The position numbers were made by a program, and so were the translations under genes. The notes beneath the pieces were generated by a model that saw only the letters and a list, made by a program, of their open reading frames with translations, searched no databases and was not told the origin of the DNA. Shown one piece after another: positions 6,432-15,643 of a stretch of DNA of 38,644 nt; the first letter of the stretch is position 1; every line of letters starts with the position of its first letter. The stretch comes from Pseudomonas caricapapayae (GTDB taxonomy: Bacteria; Pseudomonadota; Gammaproteobacteria; Pseudomonadales; Pseudomonadaceae). The stretch spans positions 1 through 38,644 of the forward strand of contig NZ_LJPW01000131.1 in assembly GCF_001400735.1 (NCBI RefSeq), written 5' to 3'.

Positions 6432-9148
6432 CCAGCCTTGCCATTCAGACACCTCGGGTTACCGCGTCCACCTGCTGTTACTGCGGCGTGGGCTGTGGCG
6501 TACTGATCGAGCATGACGACGAGCATATTCTCGGCGTCAGCGGCGATCCGAAGCATCCGGCCAACTTCGGCAAGCTGTGCAGCAAAGGTTCAAGCCTGCA
6601 CCTGACCGGAGACATCGACGCGCGCGCGTTATACCCGGAACTGCGCCTGAGCAAAGGCCTGGCGCGCAGCGTCACCGACTGGGATACCGCACTGGAGCAC
6701 GCCGCCAATGTGTTCGCCGACAGCATCCGCGAACACGGCCCCGACAGCGTAGCGTTCTATATCTCCGGTCAGTTATTGACCGAGGACTACTACGCATTCA
6801 ACAAGCTGGCGCGCGCACTGGTCGGCACCAACAATATCGACAGCAACTCACGGCTGTGCATGTCTTCGGCGGTCGCCGGCTACAAACGCAGCCTCGGTGC
6901 CGACGCACCGCCATGCAGCTATGAAGACATAGACCTGAGCGACTGCGTGATGATCGTCGGCAGCAACATGGCGTACGCACACCCGATTCTGTTTCGTCGC
7001 CTGGAGGAAGCGAAAAGCCGTCGCCCGCAGATGAAACTGATCGTCATAGACCCGCGGCGCACCGATACCTGCGAGCTGGCAGACCTGCACCTGGCGATTC
7101 AGCCAGGCACCGACGTTGCGCTGTTTCACGGCATCCTTCATGTGCTGATGGGCGAACACCTGATCGATTCCGACTTTATTGCCGAACACACGCAGGGCTA
7201 TGAAGAGCTGGCAGCACTGGTGCGAGACTATCCGCCTGAACGCGTGGCGACCCTTTGCGGCATTACACAGGAACAGCTGCACATCTGCGCCCGCTGGGTA
7301 GGCGAGGCCCCGGGCTTTCTGTCGCTGTGGTGCATGGGATTGAATCAATCCACTGCGGGCAGCGCCAAAAACAGCGCACTGATCAACCTGCACCTGGCGA
7401 CGGGGCAAATAGGCCGACCCGGGGCAGGCCCCTTCTCGCTTACCGGCCAACCCAATGCCATGGGCGGACGTGAAACAGGCAGCCTGTCCAACCTGCTGCC
7501 CGGCCATCGCGACGCTGCCAACCCCGAACACCGTGCCGAAGTTGCAGCCTACTGGGGCGTCGAAAGCCTGCCCGCCAACCCTGGCCTGTCGGCGATCGAA
7601 CTGTTCGAACAGTTACAGAACGGCACGATAAAGGCACTGTGGGTCGCCTGCACCAACCCGGCACAATCACTGCCCGATCAAAACAGGATCAGACAGGCGC
7701 TGGAAACCTGCCCGTTCGTGGTGCTTCAGGAAGCCTTCAAGACGACCGAAACGGCGCGCTATGCCGACCTGTTGCTACCTGCTGCCAGTTGGGGTGAGAA
7801 AGAAGGCACAGTGACCAACTCGGAACGGCGTATCTCCAATGTGCGCAAGGCCATTGCAGCGCCTGGACAGGCGCGCTCCGACTGGGCGATCACTGTAGAT
7901 TTCGCCCAGCGCCTGCAAAGGCGCCTGCAACCCGACGCACCCGCGCTCTTCGACTTCACCACGCCCAAGGCCTTGTTCGATGAATTCAAGGGCCTGACGG
8001 CCGGGCGGGATCTGGATATGTCGGGAATCGACCGCGAGCTCATCGATCTTCATGGTCCGCAGCAATGGCCCTTCCCTCGCGGTGCCAGCGTCGGCACGCC
8101 CCGCCTGTACACCAAGGGTATTTTCCCAACCGATTCGGGCCGTGCGCAGTTTTTATCAGAGCCCTACATCGCCGCCAGAGAACTGCGTGATGCTGACTAC
8201 CCACTGACACTCAACACCGGCAGGCTGCGCGATCATTGGCATGGCATGAGCCGTACCGGCACCGCTGCACGCTTGTTCGGCCATGTCAGCGAGGCGCTGT
8301 TGAGCCTCAACCCGCAGGACCTTCTGCGCCATGACATACAATCCGGCGATCTGGTCAAACTGATCAGCCGGCGCGGCGAGTTGCTGCTGCCCGTCGGCAG
8401 TGATGACAGTGTCGCGTGCGGCCAGGCCTTCTTGCCGATGCACTGGGGTGACAGGTTCCTCAAAGGTGGCATGAACGTTCTCACCCAACCAGCGTTCGAT
8501 CCGGTCTCGAAACAACCGGAACTCAAACATTCCGGGGTCAGAATCGAAAAAGCTCACCTGCCCTGGCAGTTTTTCGCCCTTGTAGAGGGCAACGTACAGC
8601 AACAGATGGAAAAACTGCGCCCACTGTGCGATGCCTTTGTCTATTTGAGCATGGGCCTTGCGGGACGAGAGCGACCTGCATTGGTCATACGCGCCGCCAG
8701 CGCCGAAGCACCTGATCCGATGCTGCTGCATCGGATTGATCAGGTGCTGGGCCTGGATGAAGGGCCGGTAATGGTTTATGACGACCCCACGCGCTCGATC
8801 GGCAAGCGGGTACGAATCGACAACGGCCGCATTACCGCCATCCGCCTGGCCGGTGAAACACTTGCAAGGCACTGGCTGCAGACGTTATGGCTGGAGGAGC
8901 GCGTCGATGCCTCTTTGCGGCGCTGGCTGCTGGCACCATTGAGCACTGAGCCCGGCAAAGACTCGACGCAGACCCGCGACAGGACCTTGTGCAACTGCAT
9001 GAACGTCAGCCAGCGCGCAGTAGTGAGCGGCATCGAAAGCGGCCTCGACCTGAATCAACTCAAGAAACAATTGGGCTGCGGGACCCAGTGCGGCTCCTGT
9101 GTGCCGGAAATAAAAAGGCTGATCAATACCGTGGCGGTTACAGAATGA
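6428..9148 (+). CDS. nasC: Assimilatory nitrate reductase, molybdopterin subunit with C-terminal BFD [2Fe-2S] domain
   Basis: Cytoplasmic enzyme reducing nitrate to nitrite; 906 residues. The N-terminus has the [4Fe-4S] ligands C16, C19, C23 and C51. C144 in LCMSSA is the expected molybdenum ligand of the NapA/NasA family. The bis-MGD-binding and dinucleotide-binding domains run to about residue 680. From about 850 there is a Fer2_BFD domain with C855, C857, C888 and C891, which would accept electrons from the flavoprotein encoded just upstream (4-base overlap). No twin-arginine signal is present, as fits an assimilatory enzyme. The symbol follows P. aeruginosa PA1779; other species call the same enzyme nasA or nasB. 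Confidence 0.93.
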   Translation: MTSLAIQTPRVTASTCCYCGVGCGVLIEHDDEHILGVSGDPKHPANFGKLCSKGSSLHLTGDIDARALYPELRLSKGLARSVTDWDTALEHAANVFADSIREHGPDSVAFYISGQLLTEDYYAFNKLARALVGTNNIDSNSRLCMSSAVAGYKRSLGADAPPCSYEDIDLSDCVMIVGSNMAYAHPILFRRLEEAKSRRPQMKLIVIDPRRTDTCELADLHLAIQPGTDVALFHGILHVLMGEHLIDSDFIAEHTQGYEELAALVRDYPPERVATLCGITQEQLHICARWVGEAPGFLSLWCMGLNQSTAGSAKNSALINLHLATGQIGRPGAGPFSLTGQPNAMGGRETGSLSNLLPGHRDAANPEHRAEVAAYWGVESLPANPGLSAIELFEQLQNGTIKALWVACTNPAQSLPDQNRIRQALETCPFVVLQEAFKTTETARYADLLLPAASWGEKEGTVTNSERRISNVRKAIAAPGQARSDWAITVDFAQRLQRRLQPDAPALFDFTTPKALFDEFKGLTAGRDLDMSGIDRELIDLHGPQQWPFPRGASVGTPRLYTKGIFPTDSGRAQFLSEPYIAARELRDADYPLTLNTGRLRDHWHGMSRTGTAARLFGHVSEALLSLNPQDLLRHDIQSGDLVKLISRRGELLLPVGSDDSVACGQAFLPMHWGDRFLKGGMNVLTQPAFDPVSKQPELKHSGVRIEKAHLPWQFFALVEGNVQQQMEKLRPLCDAFVYLSMGLAGRERPALVIRAASAEAPDPMLLHRIDQVLGLDEGPVMVYDDPTRSIGKRVRIDNGRITAIRLAGETLARHWLQTLWLEERVDASLRRWLLAPLSTEPGKDSTQTRDRTLCNCMNVSQRAVVSGIESGLDLNQLKKQLGCGTQCGSCVPEIKRLINTVAVTE

Positions 9149-9158
9149 GGAGTGCGGC

Positions 9159-9920
9159 ATGAACGCAAAAGTATGGCTGGTGGGTGCTGGCCCCGGTGAT
9201 CCGGAGTTGCTGACCCTCAAGGCAGTGCGTGCCTTGCATGAGGCCGATGTGGTGTTGATCGATGATCTGGTCAATACCGCAGTGCTTGAACATTGCCCGA
9301 ATGCGCGAGTGATCGCAGTCGGCAAGCGTGGTGGTTGCCGCTCAACACCACAGGCGTTTATCCATCGCCTGATGCTGCGCTATGTCCGTCAGGGCAAATG
9401 CGTTGTACGCCTCAAGGGAGGCGATCCATGCATTTTCGGACGTGGCGGCGAAGAGGCGCAGTGGCTGCAGGAACGCGGCGTTACAGTGGAACTGGTCAAC
9501 GGGATTACAGCGGGGCTCGCCGGTGCAACACAATGCGGCATTTCGCTGACCCTGCGCGGCGTAAGCCGTGGCGTAACACTGGTAACCGCCCATACTCAGG
9601 ACGACAGTCGCCTTAACTGGCAGGCTCTCGCACAGGGCGGAACCACGCTGGTGGTTTACATGGGCGTGGCAAAACTGGCAGAAATTCGCGAAAGCCTTCT
9701 GGCTGGCGGAATGAGTGGCGAGATGCCGGTGGCGATGATCGAGAACGCGTCGTTGCCCTGGCAGCGCGAGTGCCGCAGCACGTTGAATGGCATGCAGCGG
9801 GACGCAGCCGTTTTCGAGCTCAAAAGCCCGGCCATTCTGGTAATCGGCGCGGTGGCCGCAGCCAGCAATGAGCTGCTGAATCAAACGTTGACGGACCATG
9901 TCCAGCTGAATGCAGGCTGA
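9159..9920 (+). CDS. cobA: Uroporphyrinogen-III C-methyltransferase (SUMT)
   Basis: SAM-dependent enzyme that methylates uroporphyrinogen III at C2 and C7 to give precorrin-2, the entry to siroheme (and cobalamin). The 253-residue protein has the family motifs VGAGPGDPELLTLKA at the start, RLKGGDPCIFGRGGEE near residue 88 and the GITAGLAG segment. It lacks the CysG oxidase/chelatase half, so siroheme completion needs another protein. GAGGAG lies just ahead of the ATG, 10 bases after the nitrate reductase stop. Its place in the nas operon makes sense if a siroheme nitrite reductase works downstream, although none is encoded here. Confidence 0.95.
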   Translation: MNAKVWLVGAGPGDPELLTLKAVRALHEADVVLIDDLVNTAVLEHCPNARVIAVGKRGGCRSTPQAFIHRLMLRYVRQGKCVVRLKGGDPCIFGRGGEEAQWLQERGVTVELVNGITAGLAGATQCGISLTLRGVSRGVTLVTAHTQDDSRLNWQALAQGGTTLVVYMGVAKLAEIRESLLAGGMSGEMPVAMIENASLPWQRECRSTLNGMQRDAAVFELKSPAILVIGAVAAASNELLNQTLTDHVQLNAG

Positions 9921-9966
9921 TACTGGCCCCGAAATTGGCGGCTGCCCGAGTAAATCGCAGGCAAAG

Positions 9967-9992
9967 AAAAGCCCGGCCTGAGCCGGGCTTTT
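9967..9992. terminator. Bidirectional terminator between cobA and oprF
   Basis: A perfect 11-bp inverted repeat, AAAAGCCCGGC (9967-9977) and GCCGGGCTTTT (9982-9992), with a CTGA loop. The A-run and T-run make it functional on both strands, serving cobA from the left and oprF from the right. Confidence 0.93.
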
Positions 9993-10008
9993 CAGTACAA
10001 GCGGCTAA

Positions 10009-11043
10009 TTACTTAGCTTGAGCTTCTACTTCTGCTTCTACGCGACGGTTAACTGCGCGACCAGCTTCAGTTGCGTTGTCAGCAACTGGGCGGGATTCGC
10101 CGTAACCAACCGAGTTTACGCGGCTAGCGCCAACACCGTACTGGTTAACCAGAACCTGTTTAACGGCGTTTGCACGACGCTCGGACAGTTTCTGGTTGTA
10201 AGCGTCAGGACCGACGGAGTCAGTGTGACCTTCAACAGTGGTGGTGGTTTGTGGGTACTGCTGCATGAAGTCAGCGAGGTTCTTGATGTCGCCGTAGCTG
10301 TTAGGCTTGACTACGGATTTGTCGAAATCGAACTTCACGTCCAGCTCAACACGAACCACTTCGGCAACGGCTGGGCAGCCATCAGCGTCAACAGTGACGT
10401 TGGCTGGGGTGTCCGGGCACTTGTCGACGTTGTCGCACACGCCGTCGTTGTCGCTGTCGGAGCACACTTCAGCTACTGGAGCCGGTGCTGCTTCAACTTT
10501 CTTGCTGCCGCCACCGAAGTTTACGCCGATACCGACGCTAGGCGCCCACTCGGTGTTGCCTTGGTCGATGTTGTACTGAGCTTCAACGCCTGCACGGGCA
10601 TAGAAGTTGTCAGTGAAGTACAGCTTGGCGCCGCCGCCGATGTTGGCGAAGGTGGAACCGTCACGACCGTTGCGAGCGTCTTGACCGATGCTCTGATCGG
10701 AGAAACCGGCAGACAGGTAAGGACGCAGCATGTCGCCCGGGTTGTTGAAGTGGTACAGAGCGTCCAGAGCGGTGTTGGCGCCCTTGATGTTCTTGCCACT
10801 GTCGCTACGGACGTTGTGGACTTCGTCGTAGCCCAGACGCAGCTCAACATCGTCAGTCAGGAAGTAGCCAACGGAGCCGCCGAACAGGTTGCCGTCGTTT
10901 TTGAAGTTACGATCGCTGTCGTAGTACTCTTTCTTGGCGAAGCCTTCGATTTCGACCGCGCCTTGGCCTTGAGCCAGAGCGCCGAACGAAGTTGCGGCAA
11001 CAATAGTACCAATGGCCAAGCCCAAGGTGTTTTTCAGTTTCAT
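10009..11043 (-). CDS. oprF: Major outer-membrane porin OprF
   Basis: OmpA-family porin and structural protein linking the outer membrane to peptidoglycan; 344 residues. A signal peptide ends at ALA-24/Q25. Residues of about 25-185 form the beta-barrel domain. A short linker follows with four cysteines in the calcium-binding-like stretch CSDSDNDGVCDNVDKCPD and DADGC. The C-terminal OmpA domain (about 225-344) contains FDFDKSVVKP and the peptidoglycan-binding GHTDSVGPDAYNQKLSERRA. The gene lies directly downstream of sigX, which in P. aeruginosa and P. fluorescens contributes to oprF transcription. A 105-base gap before the ATG has room for its own promoter. Confidence 0.98.
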   Translation of the reverse strand: MKLKNTLGLAIGTIVAATSFGALAQGQGAVEIEGFAKKEYYDSDRNFKNDGNLFGGSVGYFLTDDVELRLGYDEVHNVRSDSGKNIKGANTALDALYHFNNPGDMLRPYLSAGFSDQSIGQDARNGRDGSTFANIGGGAKLYFTDNFYARAGVEAQYNIDQGNTEWAPSVGIGVNFGGGSKKVEAAPAPVAEVCSDSDNDGVCDNVDKCPDTPANVTVDADGCPAVAEVVRVELDVKFDFDKSVVKPNSYGDIKNLADFMQQYPQTTTTVEGHTDSVGPDAYNQKLSERRANAVKQVLVNQYGVGASRVNSVGYGESRPVADNATEAGRAVNRRVEAEVEAQAK

Positions 11044-11148
11044 CCGTTAAATCCCCATCTGATGATTATTAAGCAGTCCCACACAGGGGGACAACTCAGC
11101 GGCGAGTCTACCAGACCTTGCCAGTTTGTTAGAGATATTTGCACCGTA

Positions 11149-11739
11149 TTAAGTTTCGGCGATTCCCGCAAATTTCTCTCGTAATTTATCTAATGCCCGC
11201 TTGTAACGCATTTTCGTTGCGCTCAAGCCCATGTGCATGATGTCAGCAATCTCCTGGAATTCAAGTTCTGCGACGAAACGCAGTACCAGAATTTCCCGAT
11301 CGATCGGGTTCACATACACAAGCCAGCGATCAAGTCCGCCCCGCTCTTCAGGTTTGGGCGTCTTTTCTTCCGACGCTTCCTCAAGTGGATCCAGACTCAG
11401 CGCGTCCATCAAGCGACGCTTACGCCGTTCCTTCCTGTACTGCGTGATGCACTCATTGTAGGTGATGCTGTAGAGCCAGGTTTTAAATTTAGATTTACCT
11501 TCAAAATTTTTCAACCCATACAACACCTTAAGCATCACCTCCTGACAGACATCATCCGCATCGCGATCGTTCCCCAGATAACGTGCACAGACGTTAAAAA
11601 GTGTTCTCTGGTAACGGCGCATCAATTCTTCATAAGCCCGCGTCACATTGAACAGCTCAACATGGGCGCGCGCGACCAGCTCCTCATCTGAGAGCTCGCG
11701 GGGATCGTAGCGCGTCGAAAACGGTTGAGGTTTATTCAA
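11149..11739 (-). CDS. sigX: ECF sigma factor SigX
   Basis: Extracytoplasmic-function sigma factor of 196 residues, almost the same length as its P. aeruginosa namesake. Region 2 contains the ADDVCQEVMLKVLYGLKNFE core-binding and melting segment, and region 4 contains the helix-turn-helix EFQEIADIMHMGLSATKMR. No anti-sigma gene is next to it, as in other pseudomonads; membrane state sensed through the neighbouring cmpX region is thought to act upstream. SigX controls oprF and fatty-acid/envelope genes in related species. Confidence 0.96.
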   Translation of the reverse strand: MNKPQPFSTRYDPRELSDEELVARAHVELFNVTRAYEELMRRYQRTLFNVCARYLGNDRDADDVCQEVMLKVLYGLKNFEGKSKFKTWLYSITYNECITQYRKERRKRRLMDALSLDPLEEASEEKTPKPEERGGLDRWLVYVNPIDREILVLRFVAELEFQEIADIMHMGLSATKMRYKRALDKLREKFAGIAET

Positions 11740-11821
11740 AACAAATCTTGCCGACAGTCAGGTCAATGTCCGCCACGGCCTGTATCGGCAACCTGGCGGC
11801 ATAGATTAGCAGGTTAGCCGC

Positions 11822-12646
11822 TTAACGGCTGCTTACTCTCTGCTCGAGAAGGATGCGATTCGAAAACGACACCAGCTCCCCCTCGTCTGTCAGCAACGTT
11901 GTTTTGACCGTACCGATTTCTTCGATCTGACCTTCCGTATCCCCCACGCGCACCTGCTGGCCCACCTGAAACAGCTCGCGAACATAAATTCCGGCGATGA
12001 TCTGACCGGCAATTTCCCGACTGCCCAGGCCCAGAGCAAGCGCCACTGTCAGACCAACGGTAATCAGCGCTATCACAATAACGTGGTTCAGCAGGTCGGT
12101 CTTGACCTCGAGCTGGCTGATCGCAACCGAGATGCTGATGATAATCACCAGCCCCTGGGCAATTCGCCCCAGACCGGCTGAGTAATCGATTCCTACGCCC
12201 TCGGCGGCGCCGCGCACCAGGCCATTGACCAATTGCGCCAGCAGCACGCCGACCAGCAAGACCAGTGCCGCACCAAATACCTTGGGCAGATACAACGCCA
12301 GCATGTCCAGCGTAGCTGAAACCCGCTGCAGCCCGAGCGACTCGGCAGCCGATACAAGGAAGATCAACAGGACAAACCAGTAGACGATCTTGCCGATCAA
12401 TGTGGAGATCGGCACCTTGACGCCGGCACGGCCGATGATTTTGGTCAGGCCGGTACCGCCGACCAGGCGATCCAGGCCCAGCTTGGCCAGCAGTTTGGAA
12501 AGGAGTGCATCGAGCAGCTTGGCGACGACAAAACCCAGCAGCACCACGACAAGGGCGCCGAACAGGTTAGGGATGAAGTTTGCGACTTTGGTCCACAATG
12601 CAGTCATTGCAGCAAGAAGGCTCTGGGTCCAGAGATTCAGTTCCAT
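11822..12646 (-). CDS. cmpX: Mechanosensitive-channel-like membrane protein CmpX
   Basis: Small-conductance mechanosensitive channel (MscS-like) family, 274 residues from the ATG. There are several strongly hydrophobic helices (about 20-45, 80-100, 115-145, 160-180, 190-210), then a soluble C-terminal beta domain (GQQVRVGDTEGQIEEIG). The ATG at 12646 is chosen over a TTG at 12652 that overlaps the crfX stop; either gives nearly the same protein. In P. aeruginosa CmpX is tied to membrane tension and SigX activity. The 82-base gap to sigX suggests partial co-transcription. Confidence 0.93.
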   Translation of the reverse strand: MELNLWTQSLLAAMTALWTKVANFIPNLFGALVVVLLGFVVAKLLDALLSKLLAKLGLDRLVGGTGLTKIIGRAGVKVPISTLIGKIVYWFVLLIFLVSAAESLGLQRVSATLDMLALYLPKVFGAALVLLVGVLLAQLVNGLVRGAAEGVGIDYSAGLGRIAQGLVIIISISVAISQLEVKTDLLNHVIVIALITVGLTVALALGLGSREIAGQIIAGIYVRELFQVGQQVRVGDTEGQIEEIGTVKTTLLTDEGELVSFSNRILLEQRVSSR

Positions 12647-12648
12647 GC

Positions 12649-12897
12649 TCAATCAGCCTTATCGATAGAACGGGCACCCGTCGTGGGGCGGCGAGAAACA
12701 GGAGAGACGTGGGCAGAGCCGTTGTTCACGGCGATCATCAGCGCCTCTGACCAGCGGCCCAGCAACCCGAACAGCACACCGGCACCGACCTGGCGATTGG
12801 CGGTTTTCAGGACGCGTCCCAGACATGCGTCGTCATCCCGGCTGGAGGACGAAGAATTGAGCATGTCGCGTAAAGATTCTTCAAACGGATCGTGCAT
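12649..12897 (-). CDS. crfX: Small conserved protein CrfX
   Basis: An 82-residue protein found between cmaX and cmpX in pseudomonads, function not established. The ATG at 12897 is chosen because GAGG stands 6 bases before it, whereas the longer GTG start at 12909 has none. The N-terminus is acidic (MHDPFEESLRDML), followed by a serine-rich stretch and a mildly hydrophobic segment around VGAGVLFGLLGRW. The stop lies next to the cmpX start, so the two are probably translationally linked. Confidence 0.85.
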   Translation of the reverse strand: MHDPFEESLRDMLNSSSSSRDDDACLGRVLKTANRQVGAGVLFGLLGRWSEALMIAVNNGSAHVSPVSRRPTTGARSIDKAD

Positions 12898-12982
12898 CAG
12901 GCACCTCACGTAATGTCAGTCAAAGACGCGACGCGAAAACAACAAGTCACACCGGCCTGTCAAAAAACCGCGCAAGTCCGAC

Positions 12983-13978
12983 CTACACCCAGCGCAAACG
13001 TCTGAACAGCCACCACTGCCCTGCGGCCAGCGCAACAATGAGCAGGCAGGCCACCAGAAAGCCATATGCGCTGTCCGAACCGGGAATTCCGCCGACATTG
13101 ATACCCAGCAGACCGGTGAGAAAACTCATGGGCAGAAAGATACCGGTAATGATCCCGAAGCGGTACATGGTGCGATTCATGTGTTCCCGCAGGCGCCGGT
13201 CTTCGGACTCCAGCAGCAGCCCCACCCGCTCGCGGGTCAGTTCGAGCTCTTCCAGATAACGGGTCAGACTGTTGTTCAGTTCATTCCAGTAATCGGCATC
13301 GTCATGCGCGAACCAGGACAGTTTGGTTCGCGAGAGCTGGCCATATATATCGCGCTGGGGCCCGAGAAAGCGGCGCAGACCGGCGGCGCGCCGACGAATG
13401 TGCAGCAGCTTGCCGTGCTCGGGACTGTACCGCTCGTCGGCGTCGTTCTTTTCTTCCTCTTCATCGACCGATTCGGTCAGTTCGCCCACCAGATCCTGAA
13501 CCTTGTCAGTGAGGTGCTGCGCCAGATACAGGATCAGCTCCGAGGCGCTCTTCGGGCCTTTGCCCTGCCCCAGCATCTCGATGAGTTCCTCAGTGGCGCG
13601 CAGAGGGCGCAGACGCAGCGAGATCACTCGCTGAGCCGAGGCGAAGATGCGCACCGACACCATGTCTTCCGGTTCGGCACCGGGGTTCAGGTTCACCCCG
13701 CGCAGAAACAGCAGCAGCTCCTGCTCAGGCAATGGCAGCAAACGCGGCCGGGTGTTCTCCTCCAGCAACAGGTCGCAGGCAAACTCGCTCAGGCCGCTGC
13801 CGGTGCGCAACCAGGCATGGGTCTGCGGGTGACTGCGATCCCAATGCAGCCACAGACTCTCCTGCGGCTGCAGTTGAAGGTCCTGCAACTCGGTTCGAGC
13901 AATGAAGCGCGCCCCGCCTTTACCATCCAACACAAGGGCATGAACCAGCCCCCACTGCGCGTTTGCTTCATCGAACAT
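12983..13978 (-). CDS. cmaX: CorA/ZntB-type divalent cation transporter CmaX
   Basis: Inner-membrane cation channel of the CorA superfamily, 331 residues. A long cytoplasmic N-terminal domain with an acidic, charged coiled region (ESVDEEEEKNDADER) is followed by two C-terminal transmembrane helices (about 268-290 and 300-322). The signature between them reads LLGINVGGIPG: it has GIN rather than the GMN of CorA, as in ZntB-like members, so zinc or another metal is more likely than magnesium alone. The start MFDEANAQWG at 13978 lies 11 bases after the rraA-like stop and has GAAG ahead of it; a longer open frame upstream lacks family similarity. Confidence 0.93.
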   Translation of the reverse strand: MFDEANAQWGLVHALVLDGKGGARFIARTELQDLQLQPQESLWLHWDRSHPQTHAWLRTGSGLSEFACDLLLEENTRPRLLPLPEQELLLFLRGVNLNPGAEPEDMVSVRIFASAQRVISLRLRPLRATEELIEMLGQGKGPKSASELILYLAQHLTDKVQDLVGELTESVDEEEEKNDADERYSPEHGKLLHIRRRAAGLRRFLGPQRDIYGQLSRTKLSWFAHDDADYWNELNNSLTRYLEELELTRERVGLLLESEDRRLREHMNRTMYRFGIITGIFLPMSFLTGLLGINVGGIPGSDSAYGFLVACLLIVALAAGQWWLFRRLRWV

Positions 13979-13989
13979 GGATACTTCGC

Positions 13990-14478
13990 TTATTCCGGCA
14001 TGGTCAGGGGTGATGGAGAAATAATGACGCCATTGTTGTCGGCATACAGGTACTCGCCCGGACGGAAGGTTACGCCGCCAAAGGTGACCGGCACGTTCAG
14101 GTCGCCCAGGCCGCGCTTTTCGGTTTTTTTCGGATGGCTGGCCAGCGCCTGTACCCCCAGGTCGGTCTGGGCAATGACATCGACGTCGCGAATGCAACCG
14201 TAGATCAACATGCCTTCCCAGCCGCTCTTTGCCGCCTTCTCGGCCAGCATGTCACCCAGCAGGGCGCACCGCAGCGAGCCACCACCGTCGACGACCAACA
14301 CCTTGCCCTTGCCGTCCAGTTCGACCTGCTCCTTGACCAGCGAGTTGTCTTCGAAACATTTCAGGGTGACGATCTGGCCACCAAACGAGTCGCGGCCGCC
14401 AAAATTGCTGAACATCGGTTCCACGACCTGAATCAGGTCCGGGTAGGCGTCACACAAATCGGGGGTGATGTAATGCAT
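13990..14478 (-). CDS. rraA: RraA family protein (4-hydroxy-4-methyl-2-oxoglutarate aldolase / RNase E inhibitor family)
   Basis: A 162-residue member of the RraA/menG-like family. It carries the conserved GGGSLRCALLGDMLAE and GCIRDVD motifs; the latter holds the arginine-aspartate pair that binds the substrate acid and metal in the aldolase branch. The start MHYITPDLCD follows AGGAG by 8 bases; an ATG 18 bases upstream (MTGVDL) is less likely. Family members act either as an RNase E regulator or as a class II pyruvate aldolase, and the sequence alone does not decide between them. It heads the minus-strand operon with cmaX. Confidence 0.88.
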   Translation of the reverse strand: MHYITPDLCDAYPDLIQVVEPMFSNFGGRDSFGGQIVTLKCFEDNSLVKEQVELDGKGKVLVVDGGGSLRCALLGDMLAEKAAKSGWEGMLIYGCIRDVDVIAQTDLGVQALASHPKKTEKRGLGDLNVPVTFGGVTFRPGEYLYADNNGVIISPSPLTMPE

Positions 14479-14579
14479 GAGGTCAACTCCTGTCATCGAG
14501 GCATGAGGTCGCGATTGATACAGATCGGCCTATTGAACCAGACGCGACCGGCTGACGCTAACCATAGCGACTTTAACTG

Positions 14580-15572
14580 CTAGCTGCCCACCGCTGCCGG
14601 TAACTCTGCAACCTGTTCAGGAACGGACTGCTCGCCCAGCCACTCAATCACCCGCGGCCAGACCTGTTGTTGCGCCGTCTTGCTGACCAGCATTCGCACA
14701 TGGTCGAAATCTTCGCTGAAGCCGTGCTCGCGGCCCAGGCAGAGAAACTGCTTGTGTTGCTCGCCACCAACCTGATCGAACAGCGTCCGGCAGGCCCATA
14801 CCGGGTCCTGATGATCGCCGGCGGCAGCAACTGCCAGAACCGGCACCTGAACCTCCTTCAATCCGGCCCACCAGTTATTGTCACGCTCGCCAAAACGTCC
14901 GAACAGCCCGTGCCAGCGCATGCTTTCCAGGACAAGCCCTATCGGCTCGTCTTCAGGCCCGCGCTTGAAGCGCGGCCCGGAGATATGCTCGAAGGACCTC
15001 AGCAGCAGCCGCGCGGACCATTGCAGCGGCGGAATTTTCAGCGGCCAGTAAGTCCGGCTGACCTGACTGCCGAACAACGCCACGGATGCCACGTTCTGCG
15101 CATCAAGGTACTGACCACCAAGGGCTGCCGCCAGGGTCGTGCCGCCCAGCGAGTGGCCGATCCAGTGCGGTATCTGGCCGCTTTGCTCGCAGACGAAGGC
15201 CGCAATGGCAGGCAAATCAAAACGGGCATAATCGGCCACACAGTTGGCGCGATAGTTCTGGTTGCGCGCCGACAAGCCGTGACCGCGCATTTCCGGAATC
15301 CATACGTCATACCCGGCACGCGCCAGATAAGGCCCAAGCCCCACACCTTTGGGCGAATACCAGAAACGCCGGTTGGAAAAGCTGCCGTGCAGCAGAATCA
15401 CCGGAATGCCGCGCACATCAGGCTGATCGACCAGCCCCAGTCGGGTCACCACCAGTTCGACACTGGGGTCAGGGCTGTTGGCTGGTTTCAGACGGTAGAC
15501 GTCCTCGACAAGATCGCCGCAACGCTCGGCGCTGATCAAGGCAACGGGGAAAAGCTGGCTACTGCTCTGCAT
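14580..15572 (-). CDS. estX: Alpha/beta-hydrolase (putative esterase EstX)
   Basis: A 330-residue alpha/beta-fold hydrolase. It has an oxyanion-hole segment VILLHGSFSNRRFW and a nucleophile elbow IGHSLGGTTLAA, with a late histidine in REHGFSEDFDH and an acidic residue in AAGDHQDPVW, completing a plausible triad. The start MQSSSQLFPV at 15572 is chosen because the longer open frame runs back into the ppsA terminator. The substrate is unknown. The gene has the same position next to ppsA and the rraA-like gene in P. aeruginosa. Confidence 0.85.
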   Translation of the reverse strand: MQSSSQLFPVALISAERCGDLVEDVYRLKPANSPDPSVELVVTRLGLVDQPDVRGIPVILLHGSFSNRRFWYSPKGVGLGPYLARAGYDVWIPEMRGHGLSARNQNYRANCVADYARFDLPAIAAFVCEQSGQIPHWIGHSLGGTTLAAALGGQYLDAQNVASVALFGSQVSRTYWPLKIPPLQWSARLLLRSFEHISGPRFKRGPEDEPIGLVLESMRWHGLFGRFGERDNNWWAGLKEVQVPVLAVAAAGDHQDPVWACRTLFDQVGGEQHKQFLCLGREHGFSEDFDHVRMLVSKTAQQQVWPRVIEWLGEQSVPEQVAELPAAVGS

Positions 15573-15643
15573 ATCACTCTTTATCTGGCTGGACAGACTG
15601 GATGAAACAACGCGCTCCGGGGCTTTCGCGGCACGCCATAAAA

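Noticed and set aside
5055..6452. A 465-codon minus-strand open frame opposite the NirB-like gene
   Set aside because: It runs through the attenuator hairpins and opposite a clear flavoprotein; a shadow frame.
10018..11184. A 388-codon plus-strand open frame opposite oprF
   Set aside because: It is the antisense shadow of a certain porin gene, with no recognisable domain and no start signals.
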